Assembly: GCA_963971225.1 (NCBI GenBank)
Contig: OZ020268.1
Span: forward strand, 34,559,848-34,623,847
Origin: Melieria omissa
Taxonomy: Eukaryota; Arthropoda; Insecta; Diptera; Ulidiidae
Direction: 5' to 3'
DNA length: 64,000 nt
Below, piece by piece: positions 1-9,651 of the stretch. Position 1 is the stretch's first letter; each line of letters starts with the position of its first letter. A program made the translations under genes and the position numbers. Below the pieces are notes generated by a model. The model ran no database searches and was not told the DNA's origin. It saw only the letters and a program-made list of their open reading frames with translations.

Positions 1-380
1 AAAACTTTGTCTAAGCAAATTTGGAGCATTCAAGTTTAATTATGATTTATACAAGTGCTAAATTTTGTTAATGTTAAAGCCAAAGCTATGTTTTCAGGTT
101 AAAAAATAAATGTTGAAAAATTAAGTTAATATGCGCTCGACACTGCTAACAGATAGCGATGTATCCATTGTACTGTCTTTCAACTTCTGTTCATAAAATT
201 TTAATTCACACTCCTTTTTGAGTTAGTAACGTGTCAGCAACCTATCTATATGTGTGCACCAATTTTCACTCTGATTTTTTAATATTTAGTTGTAGTGCAG
301 AAGGATCAGCGCTTCGCGTGTTTTGTTTGCACAAAATCTGACTAAATTTGAGTACAAAGAAATTATGTTGTTACCATTGA
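1..380. other. AT-rich intergenic, nothing recognised
   Basis: No coding, RNA or repeat signature is visible to me in this stretch on either strand. Confidence 0.4.
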
Positions 381-1632
381 ATGAGTGCATAAGTTCGTGC
401 CCGATTTGAAGTTAGAACTCAAATTGAAATTTTTCAAAACAAAATCTTTATTAATCAATTATGTATTCGCCATCATGTTCGGCAATCCACTCCCAACGAT
501 CAACCAACTTACGGATGCCGTATTCATAAAAATCACGCGTTTTTTCGTTAAAAAAGTGGACAAGGTGGTTTTTAACGTCGTCCACGGTTTTAAATCTTTT
601 TCCATTCAAATTGTTCTGCAATGATCGGAATAAGCGGTAATCAGAAGGCGCGATGTGTGGTGAATATGGAGGATGCGACATGATTTCCCAGTTCAACTGC
701 TTCAGTTTGCACAGAGTCGGTTTTGCAACATGTGGTCTGGCGTTGTCGAGGTGGAAGAGGACTCCTTTGCGATTGGCCAAAATCGGACATTTCTTCAATT
801 GCTTTCTTTAATTGGGTCAATTGCAGACAATACTTATTCGCGGTAATCGTTTCGCTAACGGGCACGAGCTCAAAATATATCACTCCTCGGATATCCCACC
901 AAACACACAGCAACACCTTCATCGGATGCAATCCACCTTTGGGGACCGGTTCCGCCTTCTCGTGTGCCTGCTTTCATGTTCGTTTTCGTTGGACATTGTT
1001 GTACAAAATACATTTCCCGTCACCTATCACAAACCGATCCAGAAAGGCTAATTTTTGATACGTCGAAGCAAAAAAATGGCTGTTGTTACACGGTCCACTT
1101 TATTTTTTCACTCAACTGATGCGGCACCCAAGTATCGAGCTTCAAAGTGTACCCAATGACGGAATGTAGTTGATTTTTTGACGTTCAGTTCTTGGGCAAC
1201 CTGTTCCGTTGAAATGCGTGAATTGTTCTCAACAAGAGTGCGAATAACGTCGTCGTCAAGGTCCAGAGCGAGGTTTGTCTCTGAGGTAAAATCACCATAT
1301 CGAAATTTAGCAAACCATTTCTTCACAGTACGAAGCGCTCGTGCACGGTCCAAATAAACTGCTTGAATAGCTTTCGTTGCGGTGCCAACAGTTTTTCCCT
1401 TCCGAAACTCGTATAACATAATATGACGGTAATGTTCGTTTTTGTTATCCCTTTTCAATGCGCTTTTCCAACAAGCAAACTCAAAGAAATCAAAATGATT
1501 TGACGCTTAATGCAAACTTTGATTTATCACCTTTACAAAGAATTACAACAAGTATACATTTCAGTCATGAGTACCAACCGTGAACGATTGAAACGCCACC
1601 TAGTGAAATCGGGCACGAACTTATGCACTCAT
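381..1632 (-). mobile_element. mariner element with decayed transposase
   Basis: The ends are a perfect 27-bp inverted repeat: the left end opens ATGAGTGCATAAGTTCG and the right end is its complement at 1606-1632. The interior reads on the minus strand as a mariner transposase. An N-terminal helix-turn-helix piece (from about 1419 down) has WFAKFRYGDF and LDDDVIRTL. A catalytic C-terminal piece (798-451) has FHLDNARPH, then HPPYSPHIAPSDY, the second and third Asp of a DD34D triad. The reading frame is lost in the middle (about 1110-800), where several frames are needed. No clean TA duplication is visible at the ends. The perfect terminal repeat contrasts with the damaged gene. Confidence 0.85.
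451..1419 (-). pseudogene. mariner transposase pseudogene (DD34D)
   Basis: Cut-and-paste transposase remnant of the 381-1632 element. The N-terminal third (ATG at 1419) and C-terminal third are recognisable in different frames. The part between the WVPH-type linker and the first catalytic Asp is frameshifted. The C terminus ends with a typical R-W-x-x-x-I-x-x-x-G-x-Y motif (RWEWIAEHDGEY). It cannot give a functional enzyme as it stands. Confidence 0.8.
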
Positions 1633-2727
1633 CCAATACTATTATAATAAAAATTATAATTTATTAATTAAATGTCTTCAACAAACGATTTGTCATTTAA
1701 CTTTAACTTTTTATTAATTCAAATTCTTGATCTCATACTAATAAACGACACACAACATTTCATGTTAGTCATATTTCAACCACTTCAAATACTAATAAAC
1801 GCTTCTAGCGGTTCAATAAACTTTGTCATATATCTTAAAAAGTAGTTGAACTTTATACTTCAAGAAAATATTCAGTAGTCATTAATTTTATATAACTTCA
1901 AGTGTTTGCACGGATTTTGCTTCCTTCCGATTGTCCAGCCATGTGCACTAAGCGTGCTTACTGCACTTAAGAGATAAGCACGCATGAAATTTTTGTTGAT
2001 TCATAGGTACTAAACAAGAATGAAAAAGTCATTGACAGCAAAAAGTCATTTGACAACAGTGTTTTCGCACGTCACAATCATTTTTATTGTTTATCGTTTA
2101 ACTTATAATTAATTACAAATTTCTTATTATAAGTAAAAGCATATAGCTGCAAGGCAATTAGCTCTGTGGCAGCAAAGAATAACCAAAATAATAAACAAAA
2201 TCATTTACAAAAATAAATACTAATATGTTAAACATAAATAGCTCTTAATGTTAACTCACTCACGCTTACAAAATAAATACAGACGCACACACGCACACAC
2301 ATTGCTTACTTAACTAATTTGTTCAATGCGTTCTGACACGGTTTTTTTCTATGATCTACTAATGAATTATTAAACCCATTAACTAATTAGAGAATTTTTA
2401 AATTTAGCCACACTTGACAAGAAATCGTGTCAGCGCGCTTATCTGCTCATAAAGCCTGTAAGTAATGGCCAATTCGAAATATTTTTATTGCATTCTTGGT
2501 CGATTAGTCCGAGAAATGTTGATTGCTGTTACTTGCGCGAATCTACAAAAAAGAAACAAAAAATTAAACGTAAAAATTATTGATAAATTTGCTAATATTT
2601 GTGGTGTGTACAGTAGGTGTGATGCGTTGATATTTGGCTCAGACTTGGGTGACAATGAGCAGCATTTTATTTAGGTTGATTTATGGACAACTTTTGTAGA
2701 AATAGTTCGCTGTATACATATAAGTAT
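1633..2727. other. AT-rich intergenic, nothing recognised
   Basis: Low-complexity AT-rich DNA. A minor (CA)n-like patch (acacacgcacacacattg) lies near 2285-2305. The open frame at 2465-2674 has no domain or signal peptide and I do not call it a gene. Confidence 0.4.
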
Positions 2728-3312
2728 AGGGTGTTTTTTTTAGAGGTTTGTTTTTCGCATAGAGATTAAACTGGCATTTTGTGGTCAAATCTGGCATCTC
2801 TAATGTCATTTATGTTCAGTTTGGTTTGCCATTTCATCATTAACAGGTTGACAAAAGAACAACGCTTGCAAATCGTGCAAATTTATTTCGAAAATAATGG
2901 TTCAGTTCGCGAAGTTTACCGCAAGCTCGGTCCATTTTATGGTCCATCCATCGGTTAACCATGGGTCGTTTTCGCACTACGTTTACTCTATGTGATAATA
3001 CGCATCCGCAGAGACGTCGAACAGTGCGCACCGAAGAAACAATTGCCGCTGTAGAGCAAAATGTTGAAGAGGACCCGAATGAATCGATTCGCCACCGTGC
3101 ACAGCAATTGGAGCTTTGTCCATCAACTGAAAATTGGACCTGTAGAATTGGCTTTATTCGAGCCAGCCGCGGCGGCCACATGCCCGAAATCATATTTAAA
3201 CATTAATGGCATAAAATTATGCTTCCAATAAAGCCAAATTGATGGACATTAAAACGATTTTCTTGTGTTTTATTTCAATTCGAAGTTCTATACCTCTAAA
3301 AAAAAACACCCT
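2728..3312 (+). mobile_element. Non-autonomous mariner/Tc1-type element, copy 1
   Basis: A 585-bp element has inverted ends AGGGTGTTTTTTTTAGAGGT and its complement at 3292-3312, in a TA-rich target. The interior keeps remnants of a mariner/Tc1-superfamily transposase: an N-terminal KEQRLQIVQIYFENNGSVR piece near 2850, an AAVEQNVEEDPNES piece near 3050, and the C-terminal RGGHMPEI tail near 3165. The catalytic core is missing. A second copy, inverted and with the same internal junction, lies at 42128-42709. The deletion therefore predates at least one transposition, which makes this a deletion-derivative (MITE-like) family. Confidence 0.8.
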
Positions 3313-3700
3313 ATATATGTTTGTATACAATATGTAACAGAGTTGGGCAAATACTCATGCAATAATGCTTATGAATGAATAAATAATACACAGCTTATTG
3401 TTTAATGTTAAAAATTAATTTCTGCACTGCTTATTAAATAAACTGTTTTTACAGAAATTAATGAAAGAATAATAAAAATTATGTAAAATGTATTATTGAA
3501 AATTGAAAAGAAAATTGCAAACCATGAGCTCCGTAAACACTTTGATATATTTTAGTATTTGGTATAACTACCTTTGGTTTTGGTAACAAAATCAAGCGCT
3601 TGACTCTAAATGACAAAACGCAAATATAAACCCGGTATTTCGGTAGCTGTCACTTTTGAAGCTTTTATTCTTTGACATTTGACAAGTAGAAACTACGCCA
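3313..3700. other. AT-rich intergenic, nothing recognised
   Basis: No feature supported. Confidence 0.4.
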
Positions 3701-4440
3701 TTACTAAAAATGGAACGATACATGCTTCAACAACGCATTGAAATTATTAAAATTCACTACAAAAATGGTGAAAATCTTGCAGTCACAGTTCGCAAAACTA
3801 AAGCATTTTTGAGTCGTCGTGAAGCATCTTGTCGGACCGCAATACATAAATTGGTGGAAAAATTCGAGCTGTTGGGACAAGTTAGTGATGTGCAGAATAA
3901 AACCCGTGCACGTCGCTCAAGAACAACTGAGAATATTGTTGCTGTAGCCCAAAGTGTTGAAGAAAACCCAGGTTTGTCGATTCCTCGTCTTGAGAAATGA
4001 TTAATGATTTTTTATGGTCGGAGTTGGATGGTATTGATCTGGACAACGTTTACTTTTACGGGAAAAGTTTCCGGACCGTGTTTGGCCACCGAGATCTTGT
4101 GATTTAACACATTGCGACTTCTTCCTTTGGGGCTACGTGAAAGATAAGGTGTACGGCAACAGCCCAGCGTCGATTCAAGACCTCAAAGATAGAATTCGTG
4201 AGGCTATCGAGGACATAGGGCAGCCACTTTGCGATTTGGTTATGGAAAATTTCATGAAAAGGATATGGTCCTGTAAGCGTGGTCGTGGTGGCCATTTGGC
4301 TGATGTTGTTTTTCATTATTAACGGCATACCTTCCTCTTTATTATGAAATAAATATCCGATCATTTATCTCCAAAAATGGCATTTTTCTTTGAATATCAA
4401 AATAACACCTCTTGTTGGAAAGCCCTATATATATAAAATA
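3700..4440 (+). mobile_element. Decayed mariner/Tc1-type element
   Basis: Starts near a transposase ATG at 3710 (MERYMLQQRIEIIKIHYKNGE) and ends with the transposase C terminus KRGRGGHLADVVFHY at about 4320. This is the same family type as the 2728 element but more complete. An internal deletion follows ENPGLSIPRLEK (about 4000). Downstream, the frame passes through LDGIDLDNVYF and CDFFLWGYVKDKVYGNSPAS with frame breaks at about 4065-4110. The right boundary is suggested by a GAAAGCCCTATATATA end near 4435. The left terminal repeat was not found, so limits are approximate. Confidence 0.65.
3710..4322 (+). pseudogene. mariner/Tc1 transposase pseudogene
   Basis: Remnant of a DNA transposase. 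The N-terminal DNA-binding part is intact for 96 codons (3710-4000). The central catalytic region is largely deleted. The C-terminal 60 or so codons (4137-4322) are intact but in another frame. The loss of the first catalytic Asp region and the frame breaks make it inactive. Confidence 0.75.
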
Positions 4441-4570
4441 CCAAAAAAACCTGTACGAGTAAATGTAAGATTTTTGGCGATTTATTGCATGTAAAAAAAA
4501 ACAAATTTTTAAGAAACTATGTTCTATCAAAACAACTTAATTTTGTTAGATAATGTAAGTGCCGTAAGTG

Positions 4571-4900
4571 GGCAGCCGCCGTGGCTCAGTTGGTTAGTGC
4601 GCGGTCCAACGAGTCGCATGCAGAGCGACGCAAGTTCGAATACTGCATGTAGTAACACCTTAAAAAAAATAACGGGAAACTCGTTTTCTGTTTCGGTGGC
4701 TGTCCTCTCAGCTGGAAATGGCAAACCTCTGAGAGTAAAAATTGCCTATGAAAAAGCTCCCAACCTGCCGTTCGGAACCGGCATAAAACTGTAGGTCCCT
4801 TCCACCCGCGTACAAAATTCACACGCACAACACGGGTGGTTGCGGGAAGCTAGGCCTTAGTCTCGCGTAAGCGGGCTGTCGTGCCAATCAATTATTAAAT
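4571..4900 (+). mobile_element. tRNA-derived SINE, family A, full copy
   Basis: The head is tRNA-like. An A box (TGGCTCAGTTGG) lies at about 4581-4592, and a B-box-like GTTCGAATACT follows about 45 nt later. The body after it (CTCTCAGCTGGAAA, CGTTCGGAACCGGCAT, CACACGCACAACACGGGTGG, GGCTGTCGTGCCAAT) recurs at 37570-37639 and 38802-38900, which confirms a dispersed repeat rather than a functional tRNA gene. Known biology: such heads supply an internal RNA polymerase III promoter. Confidence 0.75.
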
Positions 4901-6116
4901 TGACATGTCGCTAATCTTTCAACTATCAAGTTTGTCTTTTGATATGACTTTGCTTTTGTGGTTACACCGAAGTACAAACACATATTGCTTGTGGCAGCTA
5001 CAGACATCGTATTTGAAAATCGACTGCGAAAACTTGTTTGCTTTTTTTTTAAGTGCTATCCAAGTGACTGAGCTTATTGCAAAAAGGTCAGTGTAATACA
5101 TATTTATTTAGGGTTTAGATTCTATTTTACGATCCAATATTTGTTTATGTTCAAAAATATGATTGGAAGTGTCGTTATTTTAAAAGTTTCCCAAATGGCG
5201 TCGTGGGTGGGTTGTGAACCACTGTGGGGGCTGGGTTAAGAACCATCTCTTTTTGTACTACATTTGTACTAAGACGGTCAAATATCGCCGGATTTATTAA
5301 AATAAAGTAATTTTATGTAATGTTCACTCGATTTCGGTGAGTTCACTTGAAGTGGACCAATGCGAGAACGCGTTCTTATTTCACATGCAAACATTGTGAC
5401 ACCGATTTGAATGAAAATAAAAAACATTTAACACTTGCATTCATTGTGATTTTTTAGCCTAATTGGCGTCATTATAACTTTTTTTCACCTCTTGAGGCCT
5501 CCTGATTAAATAAATTCTCAACTTTTTTCAAAATTATGGGCGTTTTCTTCGTATTTTCCGACTTTAATTGGGATTTGCCAAATGGTTCACAACCCAGCCA
5601 CGTTTTTGGAAAAGCAAAAAATCACATCCTTAGAAAATTGGACGGAGAGAGTTAAATTTTGATTAAAACGGCAATCTGTCTTCATAACAAATTTGTGTCT
5701 TTATTCTGTGAAAAGTTAGAGCCAAAAAACAAAAACCCGGTTCACAACCCAGCACTCTACCTTACTTTTTTTTTATAAAATAAGAACGTCATACCTGAAT
5801 CGATACTCAATGACTTTCTGTGGTGGCTAATATTGAAAAAGAGGCTAAATAGACTCAGGAGATTCAAGGAACATTAAATTTATCAGACAGTGTGACAGTA
5901 CTTTTAACCTATCCAAATGTTAATAAAGGCGTGAAACTACAAGTCATTCCTAGTAATCTGGCATAGGACTTAAAAAATGTTTAGGATATACACGATTTAA
6001 AGAATTTATTTAAATATTTACATTTGTGCCATAATGAAGATATGGCCACCATGTGAAAGAGGAGATTTGTTGTTTTTTGAAAAAATTTTCTATTTTGAAC
6101 ATTCAGAACCAAAATA
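4901..6116. other. Intergenic with three copies of a GGGTTGTGAACC motif
   Basis: No gene is recognised. The motif TGGGTTGTGAACC occurs at about 5208 on the plus strand, and its complement at about 5584 and 5737. This hints at the debris of an inverted-repeat element, but I cannot set boundaries. Confidence 0.35.
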
Positions 6117-6300
6117 GAGTACTTTTCGCTTAAAGCGAACTTCGAGAGACTGGGAAAATGTTTCATTTTAACCGAAAGCTCGCTTAAAACGGTTTCATAA
6201 TAAGCGAAAACATAAACTTTTGAAATTGGTTCGTTTTAGGCGGAACTTCGTTTATACGATTTATATGATTTATACGGTTCGTTATAAACGAAAAATACTG
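6117..6300. mobile_element. pogo-like MITE, family 1, copy 1
   Basis: A 184-bp repeat homologous end to end with 31475-31651. The ends are AGTACTTTTCGCTTAAAGCG and, complemented, CAGTATTTTTCGTTTATAAC. The left end follows a TA. The family looks like short pogo/Tigger-type elements (CAGT start, TA target), a class call by inference. No coding capacity. Confidence 0.65.
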
Positions 6301-7146
6301 TGTGTCAGTTTCATAGAAGCTTTTCAAGTTTAGTTGTCGTTATCTATGTTTATTTGTGTACATATGGCTAATCGATTTTTAGATTTCATATAAATAACAC
6401 CGGGAGAATTTTACAGACGAAAAAATCTATATACTCGCGAAACTAGGGGCCAAATGTAGTAAAACTGAGTTTTTAGTTTTTTTGTGACATCAGGATTTTT
6501 TTTAAAAGGACTTTAAACTTTCAGGGACATGTTTATTTAAAAAAAATATTTTAAAAATTGTGCGCATTGCAAAATAACATTATTGGTATCAAATGAAAGA
6601 GAGAAATCCTTAGAATTTTATAAAATTTAATGTTTTGGTGCAAAAGAACGAAAAGAGATTGAAAATGTACATTTTAGACTTTATACTTGAATAAACTAGG
6701 AGATTTTCAATAGTTTTCTTTAAATAATATATCTTAAGAACTACTATGTACACTACCCACATTCTTAAATTTCGTCCTTCTAACTTTATTAGTTAAAGAT
6801 ATAAAAAAATGAATACTCTCTCTATAGGATATGCATAATTTCAATATCATTAAGGATGCTAAAATCGTATTTATAGAACTATTTTTGCGCTTTAAAATAA
6901 CAAACTGACAACATGATAAATAACTTAAATACATTAATTGCAGAGTTTTGATTAGTTCAAATATATTTGAGGCGTTTGAGGGACATGAAAGTACGAGATT
7001 TTAACAATCGAGGTAGGTGAATCAGGTTTTCCTCATTCAGGACAGTTTCAAAATAAAAAAAAAATACAAATAAATCAGTGAGTAAAATATATGACAACTG
7101 CTTACAAGCTCAGCAGTATACATACAGATGTACATCAAATTATATA
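6301..7146. other. AT-rich intergenic, nothing recognised
   Basis: No feature supported on either strand. The minus-strand frame at 6734-6934 is AT-driven and shows no domain. Confidence 0.4.
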
Positions 7147-7205
7147 CGACGGGCGTTCAATGTATTCTCGGTATCGGGGTGATTTGATATTATTGTGGGT
7201 AATTA

Positions 7206-8486
7206 ACACTTCGTTCAATAATGTGTGTGACTAACTATTTAAAACACATTTTTTTGCTAAAATTCGTTTTTATTCATCAACATAGTCCCCTTTTAGGGAG
7301 ATACAATCATTCCAACGCTTTTCCAATCTTTCGATACCGCCTTTGTAGAACGATTTTTCTTTGCCTTCAAAATAGGCGTTAGTTTCGGCGATTACTTCAT
7401 CATTTGAGCCAAATCTCTTACCACGGAGCATCTTTTTGAGGTCTGCGAAGAGCCAGTAGTCGCTGGGGGCCAGATCTGGAGAATACGGGGGATGAGGAAG
7501 CAATTCGAAGCCCAATTCATGCATTTTTGCCATCGTTTTCATCGACTTGTGAGACGGTGCATTGTCTTGGTGAAACAACACTTTTTTCTTCTTCATATGG
7601 GGCCGCTTAATCGCGATTTCTTCTTTCAAACGTTCCAACAACGCTATATAATAGTCGCTATCCCTTTCTCAAGATAGTCGATGAATATTATTCCGTGCAC
7701 ATCCCAAAATACTGACGCCATAACCTTGCCAGCCGATGTTTGTGCCTTTGGACGCTTTGGGCGGCTTTCACCGGTTGCATGCCACTCAGCAGACTGCCGA
7801 TTTGACTCTGGAGTGAAATGGTGGATCCATGTTTCATCCATTGTGATGTACCGACGCAAAAACTCCGACTTGTTGCGCGTAAACATGCCCAAACAGCTCT
7901 TTGAATCATCGATTCGTTGTTGTTTTTGCTCCGGTGTGAGCAAACGCGGCACCCATTTCGAAAACACCTTTTTCATAACCAAATGTTCGTGTATTATGGT
8001 GTGTACACTGCCTGCTGATATCTTTAGAATGTCAGCAATCTCCCCCACTTTCACTTTACGGTCGGACATAATGATTTTCAATGTTTTTTCAACGTTTTCC
8101 GGAATAACAGCGTCATTTGGCCGTCCAGTAGATGGAATGTCATCGGTGTCTGTACGACCACGTTTGAATTCGGCATACCAATAACAAATGGTTCTTTTTG
8201 ATGGAGCAGAGTCCGAATAATGTTTTTCAAGCCATTCCTGGCATTGAACAGTATTTTTTTTCATTAAAAAACAATGATAAATCAGCACACGGAATTGCTT
8301 TGAATTCATTTTTTTTGAAAACTCAAAAGTAGTGTCACTTAAAGCACTGTAACTTGTAAACTAATGGTCGGATTGACATATAATTTTGACAGTAAGCCTA
8401 AAAAGGTTCACAATTTCGAAAAAATATTGATTTAGCATTAGTGCCGCCATCTATGTGTCAGTCACACACATTATTGAACGAAGTGT
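7206..8486 (-). mobile_element. Near-intact mariner element nested in another mariner
   Basis: A 1281-bp element flanked by TA (7204-7205 and 8487-8488). It has inverted ends ACACTTCGTTCAATAATGTG that match over at least 26 bp. It carries one transposase gene on the minus strand interrupted by a single frameshift. The size and layout are those of a full mariner (about 1.3 kb). It sits inside the older element at 7147-8993. Confidence 0.9.
7270..8309 (-). pseudogene. mariner DD34D transposase with one frameshift
   Basis: Cut-and-paste transposase acting on the 7206-8486 terminal repeats. It starts at ATG 8309. An N-terminal helix-turn-helix region (YWYAEFKRGRTDTDD, then GEIADILKISAGSVHTII) is followed by KWVPRLLTPEQK. 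The catalytic residues are visible: MDETWIHHF (first Asp), FHQDNAPSH (second) and HPPYSPDLAPSDYW (third, 34 residues on). The frame breaks once, near 7665, where a few bases appear missing between EKG and DYYIALLERL. The C terminus (WNDCISLKGDYVDE) is intact to 7270. Everything else needed for about 345 residues is present, so this is a young inactive copy. Confidence 0.88.
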
Positions 8487-8610
8487 TAAAATATATCATA
8501 AGCTAACAACATTATCTGAGGGTATTTATATAAAATTTCATGTTGATAACTTCATTAGTTTGTTTTCTACCTCCAGTCAGCGACGACGAAAATGACTGAC
8601 GCGACGTGAT

Positions 8611-8865
8611 GTGTTGGTTCTTCGCGACAACGCACCGGTTCACACTGCGCGGCTCTCCAAGGCTGCTGTACGAGAGTGCGGGTTCGAGGAAATTAACCAC
8701 CCACCCTACAGCCCGGACCTGACGCCCAGTGACTTTTTATTCCCAAATTTAAAAAAAGACCTCAGGGGAAAGCGATTTGCTGACTATAATGAGCTCAAGT
8801 CCGCTGTAAATGAGCATTTTTCGGGCATTTCGGGCCAAGAAGAAAATTATTTTTTAAGGGAATAG
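8611..8865 (+). pseudogene. mariner transposase C-terminal fragment
   Basis: Remnant of the outer element. It keeps two catalytic Asp residues with 34 residues between them (LRDNAP and TPSDF) and the following LKKDLRGKRF motif. The frame breaks near 8865. The original C terminus continues in another frame to about 8925. The N-terminal DNA-binding region and first Asp are absent. Confidence 0.75.
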
Positions 8866-9153
8866 AAAAACTTATTTCGCGACCAAATCGAGGGTATTGA
8901 AATCATGGGAGACTATATTGAAAAATAAATTTTTATCAAGGTTTTATCTTTTTTCTAACATACCCATACCGAGAATACATTAAACGTCCCTCGTACTACG
9001 ATTACTTCTACTCTGCATTGTTTTAAAAACACATCTTTCGTTCCATAAGAGCAAACATATTTTTATGTATCTGCTTCTATGCCTTTGCAATGCACCAATC
9101 CAAAAAAGTTTCTTGACGAAGTGATCTAATTTTGTATTAAAACTGCGCAATTA

Positions 9154-9651
9154 TTAATCAAATTTACTAGTGTCTGAAATATGCCAACAACACCAACATT
9201 TAATTCTAGTAGATATTTAAAAAGTTCTTTTGCACTCTTTTGTTGAATTAAGTCATTAACTGCTATTCACTATCAAACTTCATATAGTTTAGTTTGCACT
9301 TTTTAGTATTTTTACCAAGAATGACATCATTCATTTGTATAATAATTTTTTTTCTTTAGCTCATTGTCATTGCTTGTCACAGACACACCTTAATCCAATC
9401 AATTAGTTGGCTGCGTTATTTCAATACTCACTTCTGCTGAAGATTATTGCACGTCTACAACGATTGCGATGATCGCGCATTTTGCCTTGCGGGCATGGCT
9501 TTGCTAGCTTTTGCGAGGCCAGCAACTGACTCTTACGCACCGTTGGCTGCGGATTGTAGAATACCACCTTGAGGGCGCTTGTCGGCGTACAAAGATTTCC
9601 CAACAACACAACAGTCAGCAACAAAATTTGCACCAATGTTCGTGTATTCAT
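9154..9651 (-). CDS. Short secreted GBP-like peptide precursor 1
   Basis: Exon 1 (9651 to 9432) encodes 73 residues plus one base. A signal peptide covers about residues 1-26 (ending PTSA). The mature start is LKVVFYNPQP. The C-terminal module is CPQGKMRDHRNRC followed by RRAIIFSR, with C53 and C65 separated by 11 residues. A consensus donor GTGAGT follows at 9431-9426. The best acceptor I see (pyrimidine tract then CATATTTCAG) gives a last exon at 9173-9154 adding NTSKFD and a stop; this exon is tentative. Without splicing, the frame stops three codons later. The ATG has an acceptable context (ATCGATATG). The module fits, apart from Asn for the second Gly, the consensus I recall for growth-blocking peptide cytokines (C-x2-G-x4-6-G-x1-2-C-K/R). 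Function is inferred; a secreted two-cysteine peptide is seen directly. Confidence 0.75.

Larger units (their letters stand above)
7147..8993 (+). mobile_element. Outer mariner fragment split by a second mariner
   Basis: The terminal repeats are CGACGGGCGTTCAATGTATT at the left and the complement of CGAGGGACGTTTAATGTATT at the right (8974-8993), flanked by TA on both sides. Removing the inner element at 7206-8486 leaves about 560 bp. On the plus strand at 8611-8865 this encodes the C-terminal part of a DD34D transposase (VLRDNAPVHT, then HPPYSPDLTPSDF). The N-terminal half is deleted. It was therefore already defective, or was damaged after the nesting event. Confidence 0.8.

Noticed and set aside
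4571..4645. Possible tRNA gene at the head of SINE A
   Set aside because: No complete cloverleaf, and the downstream body is repeated at 37570-38900.
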